Assembly: GCA_023091735.1 (NCBI GenBank)
Contig: JALKBU010000101.1
Span: 21,939-85,938, forward strand
Origin: Trichomonas tenax
Taxonomy: Eukaryota; Parabasalia; Trichomonadida; Trichomonadidae
DNA: 64,000 nucleotides
Reading direction: 5' to 3'
Below are positions 30,943 to 38,585 of the stretch, piece after piece. The position numbers were made by a program, and so were the translations under genes. The number at the start of each line of letters is the position of its first letter. Within the stretch, counting starts at the first letter, position 1. Below the pieces are notes generated by a model. The model saw only the letters and a program-made list of their open reading frames with translations. It was not told where the DNA came from and made no database searches.

Positions 30943-31108
30943 TCATCATTTCTTTTTCTTTTTGTGTTTTAACAACAGTTATATATATATTATTATAGAA
31001 TTAAAGTAAAAAATCAAATTTTTCTAACTCAAATATTTTCAACGTTTGTCCTAATTTTTGGTACATAAATTATTGTGTTTTAACAAAAGAACCAAATCAC
31101 TATTTTAC
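30943..31108. other. 3' spacer
   Basis: AT-rich sequence between two convergent genes, with a TATATATAT run near 30980. No gene seen. Confidence 0.3.
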
Positions 31109-31197
31109 TTTACATGTCACATTTTTCTTTACATGACATACTATAAATTTACACAACAATTATCAATTTACACGACATATAATTTATTTACATGTCA
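31109..31197 (+). promoter_or_regulatory. Five-copy phased TTTACAYGWCA array
   Basis: TTTACATGTCA (31109), TTTACATGACA (31128), TTTACACAACA (31148), TTTACACGACA (31167) and TTTACATGTCA (31187) are all on the plus strand. Starts are 19, 20, 19 and 20 bases apart, and the bases between copies differ. It lies between a plus-strand stop (30942) and the stop of the minus-strand eIF2-beta gene (31314), so no protein gene starts downstream of it. Confidence 0.7.
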
Positions 31198-31313
31198 TAA
31201 ATCACAAAATGATCGAAAAATGGCTTGCAAGCTTTAGATATTAAAGAGCATCTGATGGCTGCTTTAAAGGTTATAAAATATCATTATATAGTATATTATT
31301 AATAAATTTTAGT

Positions 31314-31886
31314 TTATCTTTGGGAGTGCTTCTTAGTGTTAGCGACGAAGCCAGCCTTGATCTGTTGAACTGTACGCTGAGCTGTGCAAAGGTTGCATTT
31401 GATATATTGAAGTCTATTACCCTTCTCTAAGCAAGTATCCATGCAGTGGCAAACAGGGCACTGAACGTATGTAAGAATATAGTTGGTAATAAGCTTTTCA
31501 ATTTGGTTTGGAGAAAGACGGCCGGAAATAATCAAGCAACCGTTTCCGTCGATAGAGGAGTCTGTGTTCATTTCGGTGTTGATGTACTGCTTCAAGTGCT
31601 CTGTGCTTCTATGAAGGGCATCGCAGATAACAGTGAAATTGACAAATTGGGTCTTCTTACCCTTACGATTGATGACTGGAGCAGCAAGCTGGATCTTCTT
31701 CTGTCTTGTGTCGACGTCTGGGTTCTTGTTCTGCATTAAATTGAATGCGCGAGATAATAACTCTGCGTAGGTTGAGAGGATTGACTCGCCAGTGGTGTTG
31801 CGGAACTCCTCTTCGACCTCCATCCTGATGTGCCTGCGCTTCTTGATTGCGTTTGGATCGAATGTGCCTAATAATGGAGCGGACAT
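31314..31886 (-). CDS. EIF2S2: Translation initiation factor eIF2 subunit beta
   Basis: A 190-residue protein from the ATG at 31886; an upstream in-frame extension to 31913 is less likely. The domain is unmistakable: 'TYAELLSRAFNLMQNKNPD', 'KKTQFVNFTVICDALHRSTEHLKQYINTEMNTDSSIDGNGCLIISGRLSPNQIEKLITNYILTYVQCPVC', then a zinc ribbon with Cys143, Cys146, Cys164 and Cys167, and 'IKAGF'. It is part of eIF2, which brings Met-tRNAi to the 40S subunit. The family's three N-terminal lysine blocks, which bind eIF5 and eIF2B-epsilon, are missing; only a short IKKRR near residue 14 is seen. Minus-strand TCATTTT lies 13 bases upstream. Confidence 0.93.
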   Translation of the reverse strand: MSAPLLGTFDPNAIKKRRHIRMEVEEEFRNTTGESILSTYAELLSRAFNLMQNKNPDVDTRQKKIQLAAPVINRKGKKTQFVNFTVICDALHRSTEHLKQYINTEMNTDSSIDGNGCLIISGRLSPNQIEKLITNYILTYVQCPVCHCMDTCLEKGNRLQYIKCNLCTAQRTVQQIKAGFVANTKKHSQR

Positions 31887-32528
31887 TATTCTAAAATGAA
31901 CTTTTTTGTTCAATTTTCTTTAATATTTGAATTCTGTATAATATTGTGGTGCTGTTTTCCTAGTTAAAATTCGTAAAAAAAATTTTGGTCCAACATTTTT
32001 TGGATTTTTTACTGCAAAAAAATATGAAATTTGATATCTACATATGTTGTTGATCATAATTATCAAAGAATTTTAATTTTTTTTGTTCGAATTTAGTCAA
32101 ATATTCCTTCAAATGGACTGGAATATAGAAAAGATTCATATACAGGACACATATGAAGCAGGCAATATGGTGGCCAAAACATCTTTCACATATTTAATAT
32201 ATTTTTCTAAATGAATGATCTAAGCACGAAAGATTGATCTGTATATTTGCTGTTTCACCTTTTCCAATATAATCAATGTTAACATGTGTTTAATAAATTA
32301 TATTATATTAAATATTTTTGATTAAGAGATTGATTAAGAGAAATTTTCTATAAACTCCACCATCATTGTATCTGCCTCATCTAGATAATACACTTAGAGT
32401 TACAAGTTCCATTGAACATTTTGACAAGTAAACTATATTTACTTATCAATTTATTTCGAATCAAAATTCGTCAATATTCATAGTTCAGGAACTAAATTTA
32501 GAATCACAAGGCTTCACATCGTGTGCTT
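31887..32528. other. AT-rich spacer
   Basis: It contains the eIF2-beta Inr-like AAAATGA at 31893-31899 and otherwise only AT-rich sequence without a supported gene. Confidence 0.35.
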
Positions 32529-32890
32529 TTAATATTCAGATCGTTCATTTTCGTATTTTAGAAACTCTCTCATCTTTAAAGCGAGCAATTCATGATCGAC
32601 TCCTGGAACCGTCAGAAGGAACTGTGAAATCATGTAACGCGACCATTTTAAGTCCATGAAATTTTCCGTAAATAAAAAGTCTGGTGGAAAGTTCAATGCA
32701 GCATTCGGGAGACAAGATAGATATTTCAATGTATTGAGGTTCGCAAAAATGCAGAACTAACCAAATGGGACTTCTTCGGAGTGGCGTTTATAGTCAGCAC
32801 CAGCTACGATTAGCATTTTCACAAGATTGAAATTATCATTAAATTATCATTAAATGCTGCATAATTAATTATGTTGTATAAATTATGTGG
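32529..32890 (-). pseudogene. Ankyrin-repeat gene relic
   Basis: On the minus strand a disrupted frame reads 'INYAAFNDN', then after a short duplication 'DNFNLVKMLIVAGADYKRHSEE', then a stop, then a 67-residue open end starting just upstream of 'MKYLSCLPNAALNFPPDF' and ending at 32529. 'YAAFNDN..LVKMLIVAGAD' is ankyrin-repeat consensus. The plus-strand tandem duplication AATTATCATTAA-ATTATCATTAA at about 32834-32860 breaks the frame. Trichomonads carry many ankyrin proteins. This is a C-terminal fragment of one. Confidence 0.55.
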
Positions 32891-32982
32891 ATTGGTGACA
32901 TAACAGTATCTCGCTTTGACAGCAAATTGAATAGCACTTTGATCTCTTTCTTTTGCACTTTTTTCCAAGATTATATAAATTT

Positions 32983-33124
32983 CGAGTCTATGACAAAAGT
33001 GAATATCAAAAGTGATATGGAAACCTTAAAGTCACTTTTCATAAATAAACTATCACTTTTTTGCGCGGGCAAATTGTCACCTTTATAAAAAGTGTTATAA
33101 ATATCTTTGTAGTCTAACCAATAC
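32983..33124. repeat. Dispersed repeat, left segment of copy 1
   Basis: About 140 bases closely match 63625-63764, including GACAAAAGTGAATATCAAAA, CACTTTTCAT.AATAAACT.TCAC and GTGTTATAAATATCTTTGTA. It is rich in TCACTTTT and AAAAGTGA in both orientations. The right segment of the same repeat is at 33874-34066. Confidence 0.8.
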
Positions 33125-33471
33125 ATCCAGGCTAATGTTGTTGACAAGCCACAACTCTATCATCAACGAGCATATACCTAATTGGTAATTGGTAAGAAAA
33201 CAATGATATTTATGCATGCTTAAAATGTTGCGAGAATGTCATTGGGCGAGGTTGGCCCGAGACTTCCAAAGCCCTCGAGTGGCCAAGCTTTAGGCCATGA
33301 CATGATTTTTCTTTTTCAAGCATTACGTCACATTTATGATAATTAATTTCTAATTTATATATTTTTGCTTATACTACTTTTTGCTTTATTATTATATTAT
33401 TCATCAAAGATTTTTCAATTCTTAATTGTTTATTCAATATAAATTTTTGTAATTAAATATAATATTGTAAG

Positions 33472-33939
33472 TTATGTTAGTTTCTCTTTCTTGTTCATAT
33501 TGACGAGCATCTTCTTGTGGACTGCTCTTATCGTAGGCAATAACTGATCAATATCGATCCAATCACCACTCACCATTTCATGCAATTGACTCAACAATGT
33601 CATCAGCTCATCTCTGTGAGCTTCCTTCAATTCAGCACTTGAATTTGGTATTGAGCTCATGATTCTCAAGTTTCTCTCCGACAAATTGTTGAAAACTGCA
33701 ATCTTAATGATAAATGTTGGTGTCACTTTTGTGACCAGTTTGACAAATAATTTGTCAATTGGCAGATTTCTTTCTTCGACAAAATAAAAGTGTTTTAATT
33801 GTCGAAAATGAGTTTCGGAAATGTTATTTGTGCTATCAGGATCCTGACGATAGCATATCATCCATTTCTCTTTGTTCATTGCAAGTTTTTGTTGCACTCT
33901 AAATCCTAGAAAACCAAGAAATTCGGTCAAAATTATCAC
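33472..33939 (-). pseudogene. Short unrecognised protein or gene fragment within the repeat
   Basis: A 155-codon open frame that begins at GTG. An internal ATG gives 'MNKEKWMICYRQDPDSTNN' and about 135 residues. The middle 'HFRQLKHFYFVEERNLPIDKLFVKLVTKV...IIKIAVFNNLSERNLRIMSSIPN' looks helical and gene-like, and the C-terminus is basic. There may be a faint similarity to formin GBD/FH3 N-termini, which I would not rely on. The shorter repeat copy at 63.6-64 kb lacks this body but keeps its upstream flank up to the codons before this ATG. Confidence 0.4.
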
Positions 33940-34066
33940 TTCTTATATGGTATATATGAATTATAAACGAATAATTTGAAGATAAAAATAAAAATTTAGT
34001 AAAAAACGAATTTTACAAAAAATATAAGGATCGAATTGAGAATCTAAATAATATAAATCAATATAT
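33874..34066. repeat. Dispersed repeat, right segment of copy 1
   Basis: It matches 63816-64000, including GTTCATTGCAA.TTTTTGTTG at the left and TTTAGTAAAAAACGAATTTT to the right. Identity looks high, with small indels. Confidence 0.8.
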
Positions 34067-34509
34067 AAAATGAAAGTAACATGAGAACATTATCTAATTC
34101 ATGATTCATATTTAATTATGAACTTAATGATATATTAATAATTATGGGAATAAGTAATAATATGAAAATAATATTGTAATGAAAAAGGTATCTGTGAAAA
34201 AATAAAAAATAGAAAAAAAAAAAATTTATTAATATCAAAAGTGAAAATGTAATGTGTATTAAAAATTGAATCAATAAGTGGGCTCTTGTTAGGGCCTGGC
34301 TTGGCCACTCGAGGGCTTTGGAAGTCTCAGGCCGACCTCGCCATGCATCGAATCATGCTTCTGTTGAATAGGCATCTGGATGCATCTCTGCTAGATCACC
34401 AGGTCATCCTTCACTTTGAGGCCACAATTACTCATAATGAAGTCTTCTTTGGCTTCCAACATTGAGTTCAATCCATTTCAACCTATTGACACTTTTCCAT
34501 TTTTTTCCG

Positions 34510-34574
34510 CAAACACGTCACTTTCCTTTATTTTGACATACCGACTTTACATGTCAAAAATAATTTACATATCA
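34510..34574 (+). promoter_or_regulatory. Four-site array with exact 18-bp period
   Basis: CAAACACGTCA (34510), TTATTTTGACA (34528), TTTACATGTCA (34546) and TTTACATATCA (34564) start exactly 18 bases apart. Two are weak and two strong. No convincing gene follows: the next ATG, at about 34715, opens only 11 codons. Confidence 0.55.
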
Positions 34575-35465
34575 GAAAAGCACGTTGTTCTATTTTGTCC
34601 CAGTCCCTATAAATTTCATCAACGACCTTTTCAATTTCTTCAATAACTCAGCGTTACAGTTTTGCTCCTGTTTCAGAAGATTGTCATCATTCAGCATCTA
34701 TTTCTCTCTCTTAAAATGAAACGAAAAAATTCTAAAAATTACCAACAATAATCCCCAAAATAATCAAACACCCATTTGAAAACAATGCTCTATATTGATT
34801 GCATTGTACATCTAATCCTCACATAGAATAATGCATATGTTAAATCATATAAAACATGTGATATGCCATATGTAGAAACATGATTAGAAGCACAGATTCA
34901 TTTGAAAGCATTTTTTGGTATCTGCATGATGGCAAAAATTATAAAATATCTATTTAATTCTTGTTAAAATTACACTACAAACAGCAATTTAACATCAGTA
35001 AACTGTGCTGCAAAAGCTCGGAGTGGAAAAAGTTTGTGAGACCTCAAATGTATGGAAAAGCGACTCACTCACGATTTTTGAAATTAATTGACACATAAAA
35101 TATGACAAAATTTAAACAATTTTGCAAGTCAAATATTGATTGAAATAAGACATTAGATGTGTGAAAATGTTTTATATACCACAGGATATTATATTTGAAT
35201 CCAAATTCATGTTGTTGTTAAGTTTATCAGGGTTATCTTTGAAATGCAACTAATAATAAAAGTTTGATTATATTGAGTCTATTTATTCAAATAACAGCTT
35301 CACACGTACTAGATTCCAACACTTTAATGCATTTAGTGTAGTTATAAAGCAATGCTGACTTAAAAAACTAATTCGGAAATGGATATTTCTGCCATTTTTA
35401 TCCAAAACCATAAAAACAGACGGAACCCTTCTAAAAGAGTTCTCCACCATATAGAAAGAACACTG
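34575..35465. other. AT-rich spacer
   Basis: Nothing gene-like is visible between the 34.5-kb array and the DnaJ promoter. TCACTTAA at 35466 is the first plausible initiator. Confidence 0.35.
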
Positions 35466-35510
35466 TCACTTAAAATCTTGTTTACAAAATAATCGGCTTT
35501 TAAAAAATTG

Positions 35511-36524
35511 ATGTATGATGATTTTTACCAAATTTTAGGCGTTTCATGCAATGCATCGCAAGAAGAGATAAGGGCACGTTACAAGCAACTCGCGATGGAG
35601 TTCCATCCAGACAAACATCCGGAAAATGTTGATTATTATACAAAAAAATTTGCCGAAATAACGAATGCATATAAAATTTTGATAGACAGCGAATCTCGAA
35701 AGTACTATGATATGACATCATCACCACCTGGACGGAGAACAGGAATGCGTTATCCTAATTCCGCAAATGGACGATCGCAATTGGATGATCTTTATGAACG
35801 GTTCTACGGCCCATCAAATGAGACGACAAACTCGTTTGAGATACCTTCGAGAGCCAGATATCAGGCGCAAAGATCTCGAACACATTCAGAAGTCGGAAAA
35901 ACGGCAGCGAATCCAGTTCATAGGCCTCAAACTAATGAATTCACACCACCACACGATCAGACATCTACAAAAGAACAAAATTCGAATTCAGATCTGCTTT
36001 CTTCTCTTATTGGTCCGATTATTGTCAATGTTTATTGCACACTCGAGGAGCTGAATAAAGGGACACAGAAAGTTTTTACTGTTACACGATCGCGTGATGG
36101 AGTTATTGACAACAAACATTGTACCGTTACATTATATCCTGGTATTGAAACAGGAACAGAAATAGTTGCAATAGGGCAAGGCAATAAAGCACACAACCAA
36201 CCGGCAGACAATATCGTGTTTAGAGTTTGCGAAACTAAGAATTCAAGGTTCAAACGCGTTGGGAACGATATCCATGAGACTATACATATCAATTTGAAAC
36301 AGGCTTTGCGCGGTTTTTCATTGAACACGACAGATATTAATGGAGATTTAATAACAAGAAATATAGAAGGTATATCAGGTTCTGATCATACAGAAGTGAT
36401 TTCTGGACGAGGGATGGTGATTCCAAAAACTGAGTTGTGCGGAAATTATATCATCAAAATCAAAATTGATTTTCCAAATAAGTTAACAGCAGAACAACGT
36501 GCTGCAATCGACACTTTGTTTTAA
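35511..36524 (+). CDS. DnaJ/Hsp40 class B co-chaperone
   Basis: A 337-residue protein. The J domain occupies residues 1-70 (DDFYQILGVSCNASQEEIRARYKQLAMEFHPD), with the HPD motif at 32-34, then 'FAEITNAYKIL'. A flexible linker of about 85 residues contains no Gly/Phe-rich run and no Cys-rich zinc finger. Two DnaJ C-terminal beta domains follow: 'IIVNVYCTLEELNKGTQKVFTVTR', 'VTLYPGIETGTEIVAIGQGNKA' and 'DIHETIHINLKQALRGFS'. It stimulates Hsp70 ATPase and binds clients. It is Sis1/DNAJB-like in architecture. I chose the ATG at 35511, because the frame's earlier TTG is not expected to be used. Confidence 0.92.
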   Translation: MYDDFYQILGVSCNASQEEIRARYKQLAMEFHPDKHPENVDYYTKKFAEITNAYKILIDSESRKYYDMTSSPPGRRTGMRYPNSANGRSQLDDLYERFYGPSNETTNSFEIPSRARYQAQRSRTHSEVGKTAANPVHRPQTNEFTPPHDQTSTKEQNSNSDLLSSLIGPIIVNVYCTLEELNKGTQKVFTVTRSRDGVIDNKHCTVTLYPGIETGTEIVAIGQGNKAHNQPADNIVFRVCETKNSRFKRVGNDIHETIHINLKQALRGFSLNTTDINGDLITRNIEGISGSDHTEVISGRGMVIPKTELCGNYIIKIKIDFPNKLTAEQRAAIDTLF

Positions 36525-36779
36525 TTTATTTACATATTAATGTAGATAAAATAAATTTTAATTTTAGTCTAGTAATTATGATACAGCTTTTCATGTTATG
36601 AAAATGTATTTAATTACTAATAAATATTTATGCGTTTGTTTCTTTCGGTTAATTTTCATCATATTTTATATTTGTTAAAATATATATTTTGATAAACATG
36701 GAGAAATGTTTGAATTAAGTTGCCCATAGTCTGGATATGAATATTCAATGGTTGAAACATGAAGATTCAATTTGATATT
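36525..36779. other. AT-rich spacer
   Basis: 3' region of the DnaJ gene. No feature seen. Confidence 0.3.
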
Positions 36780-37023
36780 TTTACATGTCAGAATTCCAAA
36801 TATGGATAAATGCAATTAAGTTTAATTTCTAGATGTTGCATTGGAATTTATGAATAAATCATTCATCAAATTAAAAGGTTCAGATTTACCTCTTTACATG
36901 ACAAAATTAAAATTACACGACAAATAATCATAATAAAATTGGAGAACAACAGAACAAATTTGGATTTAGGAGTAACATAATAAGTAATACTTAAATCTCA
37001 ATTCTAATCAAATTTACACGTCA
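36780..37023 (+). promoter_or_regulatory. Scattered TTTACAYGWCA sites upstream of a small gene
   Basis: TTTACATGTCA (36780), TTTACATGACA (36893), ATTACACGACA (36912) and TTTACACGTCA (37013) are all on the plus strand upstream of the ATG at 37056. The middle two are 19 bases apart. Confidence 0.55.
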
Positions 37024-37055
37024 AAATTTTATCCCATTTGAAAACTTCATCAATA

Positions 37056-37598
37056 ATGATAAGACGTCCTTACACTCCAAAGTTAACTGAAGAAATCCAA
37101 AACAGAAGGAGTCAGCAGGGAAGCCCTGTTCACACCTGTACCTCCACAGCACAGAACAGCGATAGCGATGATGAATTCGTTCTAAAATCTAACGATCACA
37201 AAAATCGGAACTACGGTAAATATTACGAAAGTCAGCGTATTAAGCAATACAAGGAGGAGAAGAAAAGAATGAAAGCAAGGTCCGCGTTCATTTCTCAACA
37301 GAATTCGTTATCAAATCTTCCTGTAAAACAAGAGAATGACTTAGAATTGAAAGGTATAAAAGTCGTAGGAAAGTCAATTACACACATTCGATCAAATATT
37401 TTTGATCAATATCCACCTCATCAAGTCCCACACGATTTGAAAGTCATAAATCCTGGAGCGCATCCATCACAAGTTGCTTTCAAGGCAAGAATGGAAACAT
37501 TGAAGCGAATTGAACAAAGAAGAAATCCACCAGCAGTCAATTATAAAGATATTATGGTTGTTTCTCGTGAATTGAGGAGATTATCCTCTCTCAAATAA
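37056..37598 (+). CDS. Hypothetical basic protein
   Basis: A 180-residue protein from MIRRPYTPKL. It is basic and charged, with a disordered Ser/Asp stretch (NSDSDDEFVL) near residues 36-45, a Lys/Arg/Glu helix (YESQRIKQYKEEKKRMKAR) and a more ordered C-terminal part (GIKVVGKSITHIRSNIFDQYPP, FKARMETLKRIEQRRNPP). I recognise no family. TTTACAYGWCA sites upstream argue that this is a real gene; the open frame's earlier TTG at 37038 is not its start. Confidence 0.6.
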   Translation: MIRRPYTPKLTEEIQNRRSQQGSPVHTCTSTAQNSDSDDEFVLKSNDHKNRNYGKYYESQRIKQYKEEKKRMKARSAFISQQNSLSNLPVKQENDLELKGIKVVGKSITHIRSNIFDQYPPHQVPHDLKVINPGAHPSQVAFKARMETLKRIEQRRNPPAVNYKDIMVVSRELRRLSSLK

Positions 37599-37997
37599 TT
37601 TTACACCACAGAGGCTTCACTACTAATTTCGATACATCATAGAAAGAATATTTAAGGATATCGTTATTTTATTATTACATTCTTAGCTCTTGATAATCAT
37701 AGCACAGAAAAAGCAGCACATTGGCATCATATCGACAGACTCTTGAATAGATGCTACTGATCAATTATTTGATATATTTATATCATTTTCACTGAATAGT
37801 TCGAAACATTGTAAAATCCGAGAAGCTGACGCATGCATTTGATGACGACTTAATCAGAAGCGTTAATTGAAAATTTTTATTAATATTTTAATAAGGAGCA
37901 AAAATTAATGAGGTATAATAAGCCCGTGACGAGCTTTGTCTATTGCGCTTACAATGATCAGGAAAATGAAATATTCACTTTATTTGCCAAATATTGC
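37599..37997. other. AT-rich spacer
   Basis: No gene seen. The open frame entering the next gene starts here at 37936 but lacks start context. Confidence 0.3.
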
Positions 37998-38008
37998 TTT
38001 ACATGTCA
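37998..38008 (+). promoter_or_regulatory. Single TTTACATGTCA site
   Basis: A perfect copy of the recurrent 11-mer lies 27 bases before the ATG at 38035, in sense orientation. It suggests that 38035 and not 37936 is the start of the short gene. Confidence 0.5.
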
Positions 38009-38034
38009 GTAATCTGAAACCTTATTCAGTTACA

Positions 38035-38268
38035 ATGAATGAGAAAATCAATCTGAGACCATTGCAAGAAATAAAACAACTACGGTTACAACTTCCACCG
38101 TATGATTCAGCGCCAGCAATAAAGGAACTCACTGACTTACAGACTGTTAAATACCCCGAAAATGAATATTTAGAAGAAGCAAAGCAAAACCTTCAACAAG
38201 AGTTTTCTGTTGAATCTCTCATTGAAAAACTTAATCCTGAACCACAATCTAATGAACTATCAGCCTAA
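38035..38268 (+). CDS. Small hypothetical acidic protein
   Basis: A 77-residue protein starting MNEKINLRPLQEIKQLRLQLPPYDSAP. It is helical and acidic, with 'ELTDLQTVKYPENEYLEEAKQNLQQEFSVESLIEKLN' likely forming one or two long helices. It could be a small subunit of a larger complex; no family recognised. The frame is open back to 37936, but the upstream part reads like untranslated AT-rich sequence and contains the TTTACATGTCA element. Confidence 0.5.
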   Translation: MNEKINLRPLQEIKQLRLQLPPYDSAPAIKELTDLQTVKYPENEYLEEAKQNLQQEFSVESLIEKLNPEPQSNELSA

Positions 38269-38576
38269 TTAACGAATTATTTTTCTTTTAATTTTCAAAA
38301 ACTCTTCGAAGTCAATTAGCTGTTAAAGCCAACAAAACTGAACTTACCATGAAAGTATCAAATGACAATATCAATATTTCAAAAATCATTTTTTAACTTT
38401 TTGAAATTTAGTATTGAAGATATCAATATTGCCAAGAAATATATGCTTGTATTTTCATTTTATATGTTTACTAAAAGTTTCAAAATTTAGATATTTTATT
38501 TTTTTTTATTTTGATGTAATGCCTTATTATAATCTATTAAATTCTTTGTTTTTTTCTTCGATGTTGAGGAAAAAGT
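38269..38576. other. AT-rich spacer
   Basis: No feature other than T-rich runs. An open frame crossing into the next gene (38414-38758) is a shadow. Confidence 0.3.
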
Positions 38577-38584
38577 TCATTTTT
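38577..38584 (+). promoter_or_regulatory. Inr-like element for the GT61 gene
   Basis: TCATTTTT ends one base before the ATG at 38586, giving a 7-base leader if transcription starts at its A. Confidence 0.6.
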
Positions 38585-38585
38585 A

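Larger units (their letters stand above)
33245..34342. mobile_element. 1.1-kb segment bounded by 44-bp GC-rich inverted repeats
   Basis: The left arm 33245-33288 and right arm 34299-34342 are inverted copies identical at 42 of 44 positions by my alignment. The core is GACTTCCAAAGCCCTCGAGT. At about 60 percent GC they stand out from their surroundings. Between them lie the open frame at 33472-33939 and part of the dispersed repeat. I see no transposase and no clear target-site duplication, so a non-autonomous element is only one reading. Two inverted insertions of a short element are another. Confidence 0.45.

Noticed and set aside
31109..31197. CRISPR-like array
   Set aside because: Repeat and spacer lengths (11 and 8-9 bases) are far too short, repeats are degenerate, no cas genes, and the genome is eukaryotic.
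33472..33939. Formin N-terminal domain
   Set aside because: Only a faint resemblance around QQKLAMNKEKWMIC; no FH1 or FH2 domain follows.
34416..34646. 76-codon frame overlapping the 18-bp-period array
   Set aside because: It runs through the array and has no similarity to a protein family.
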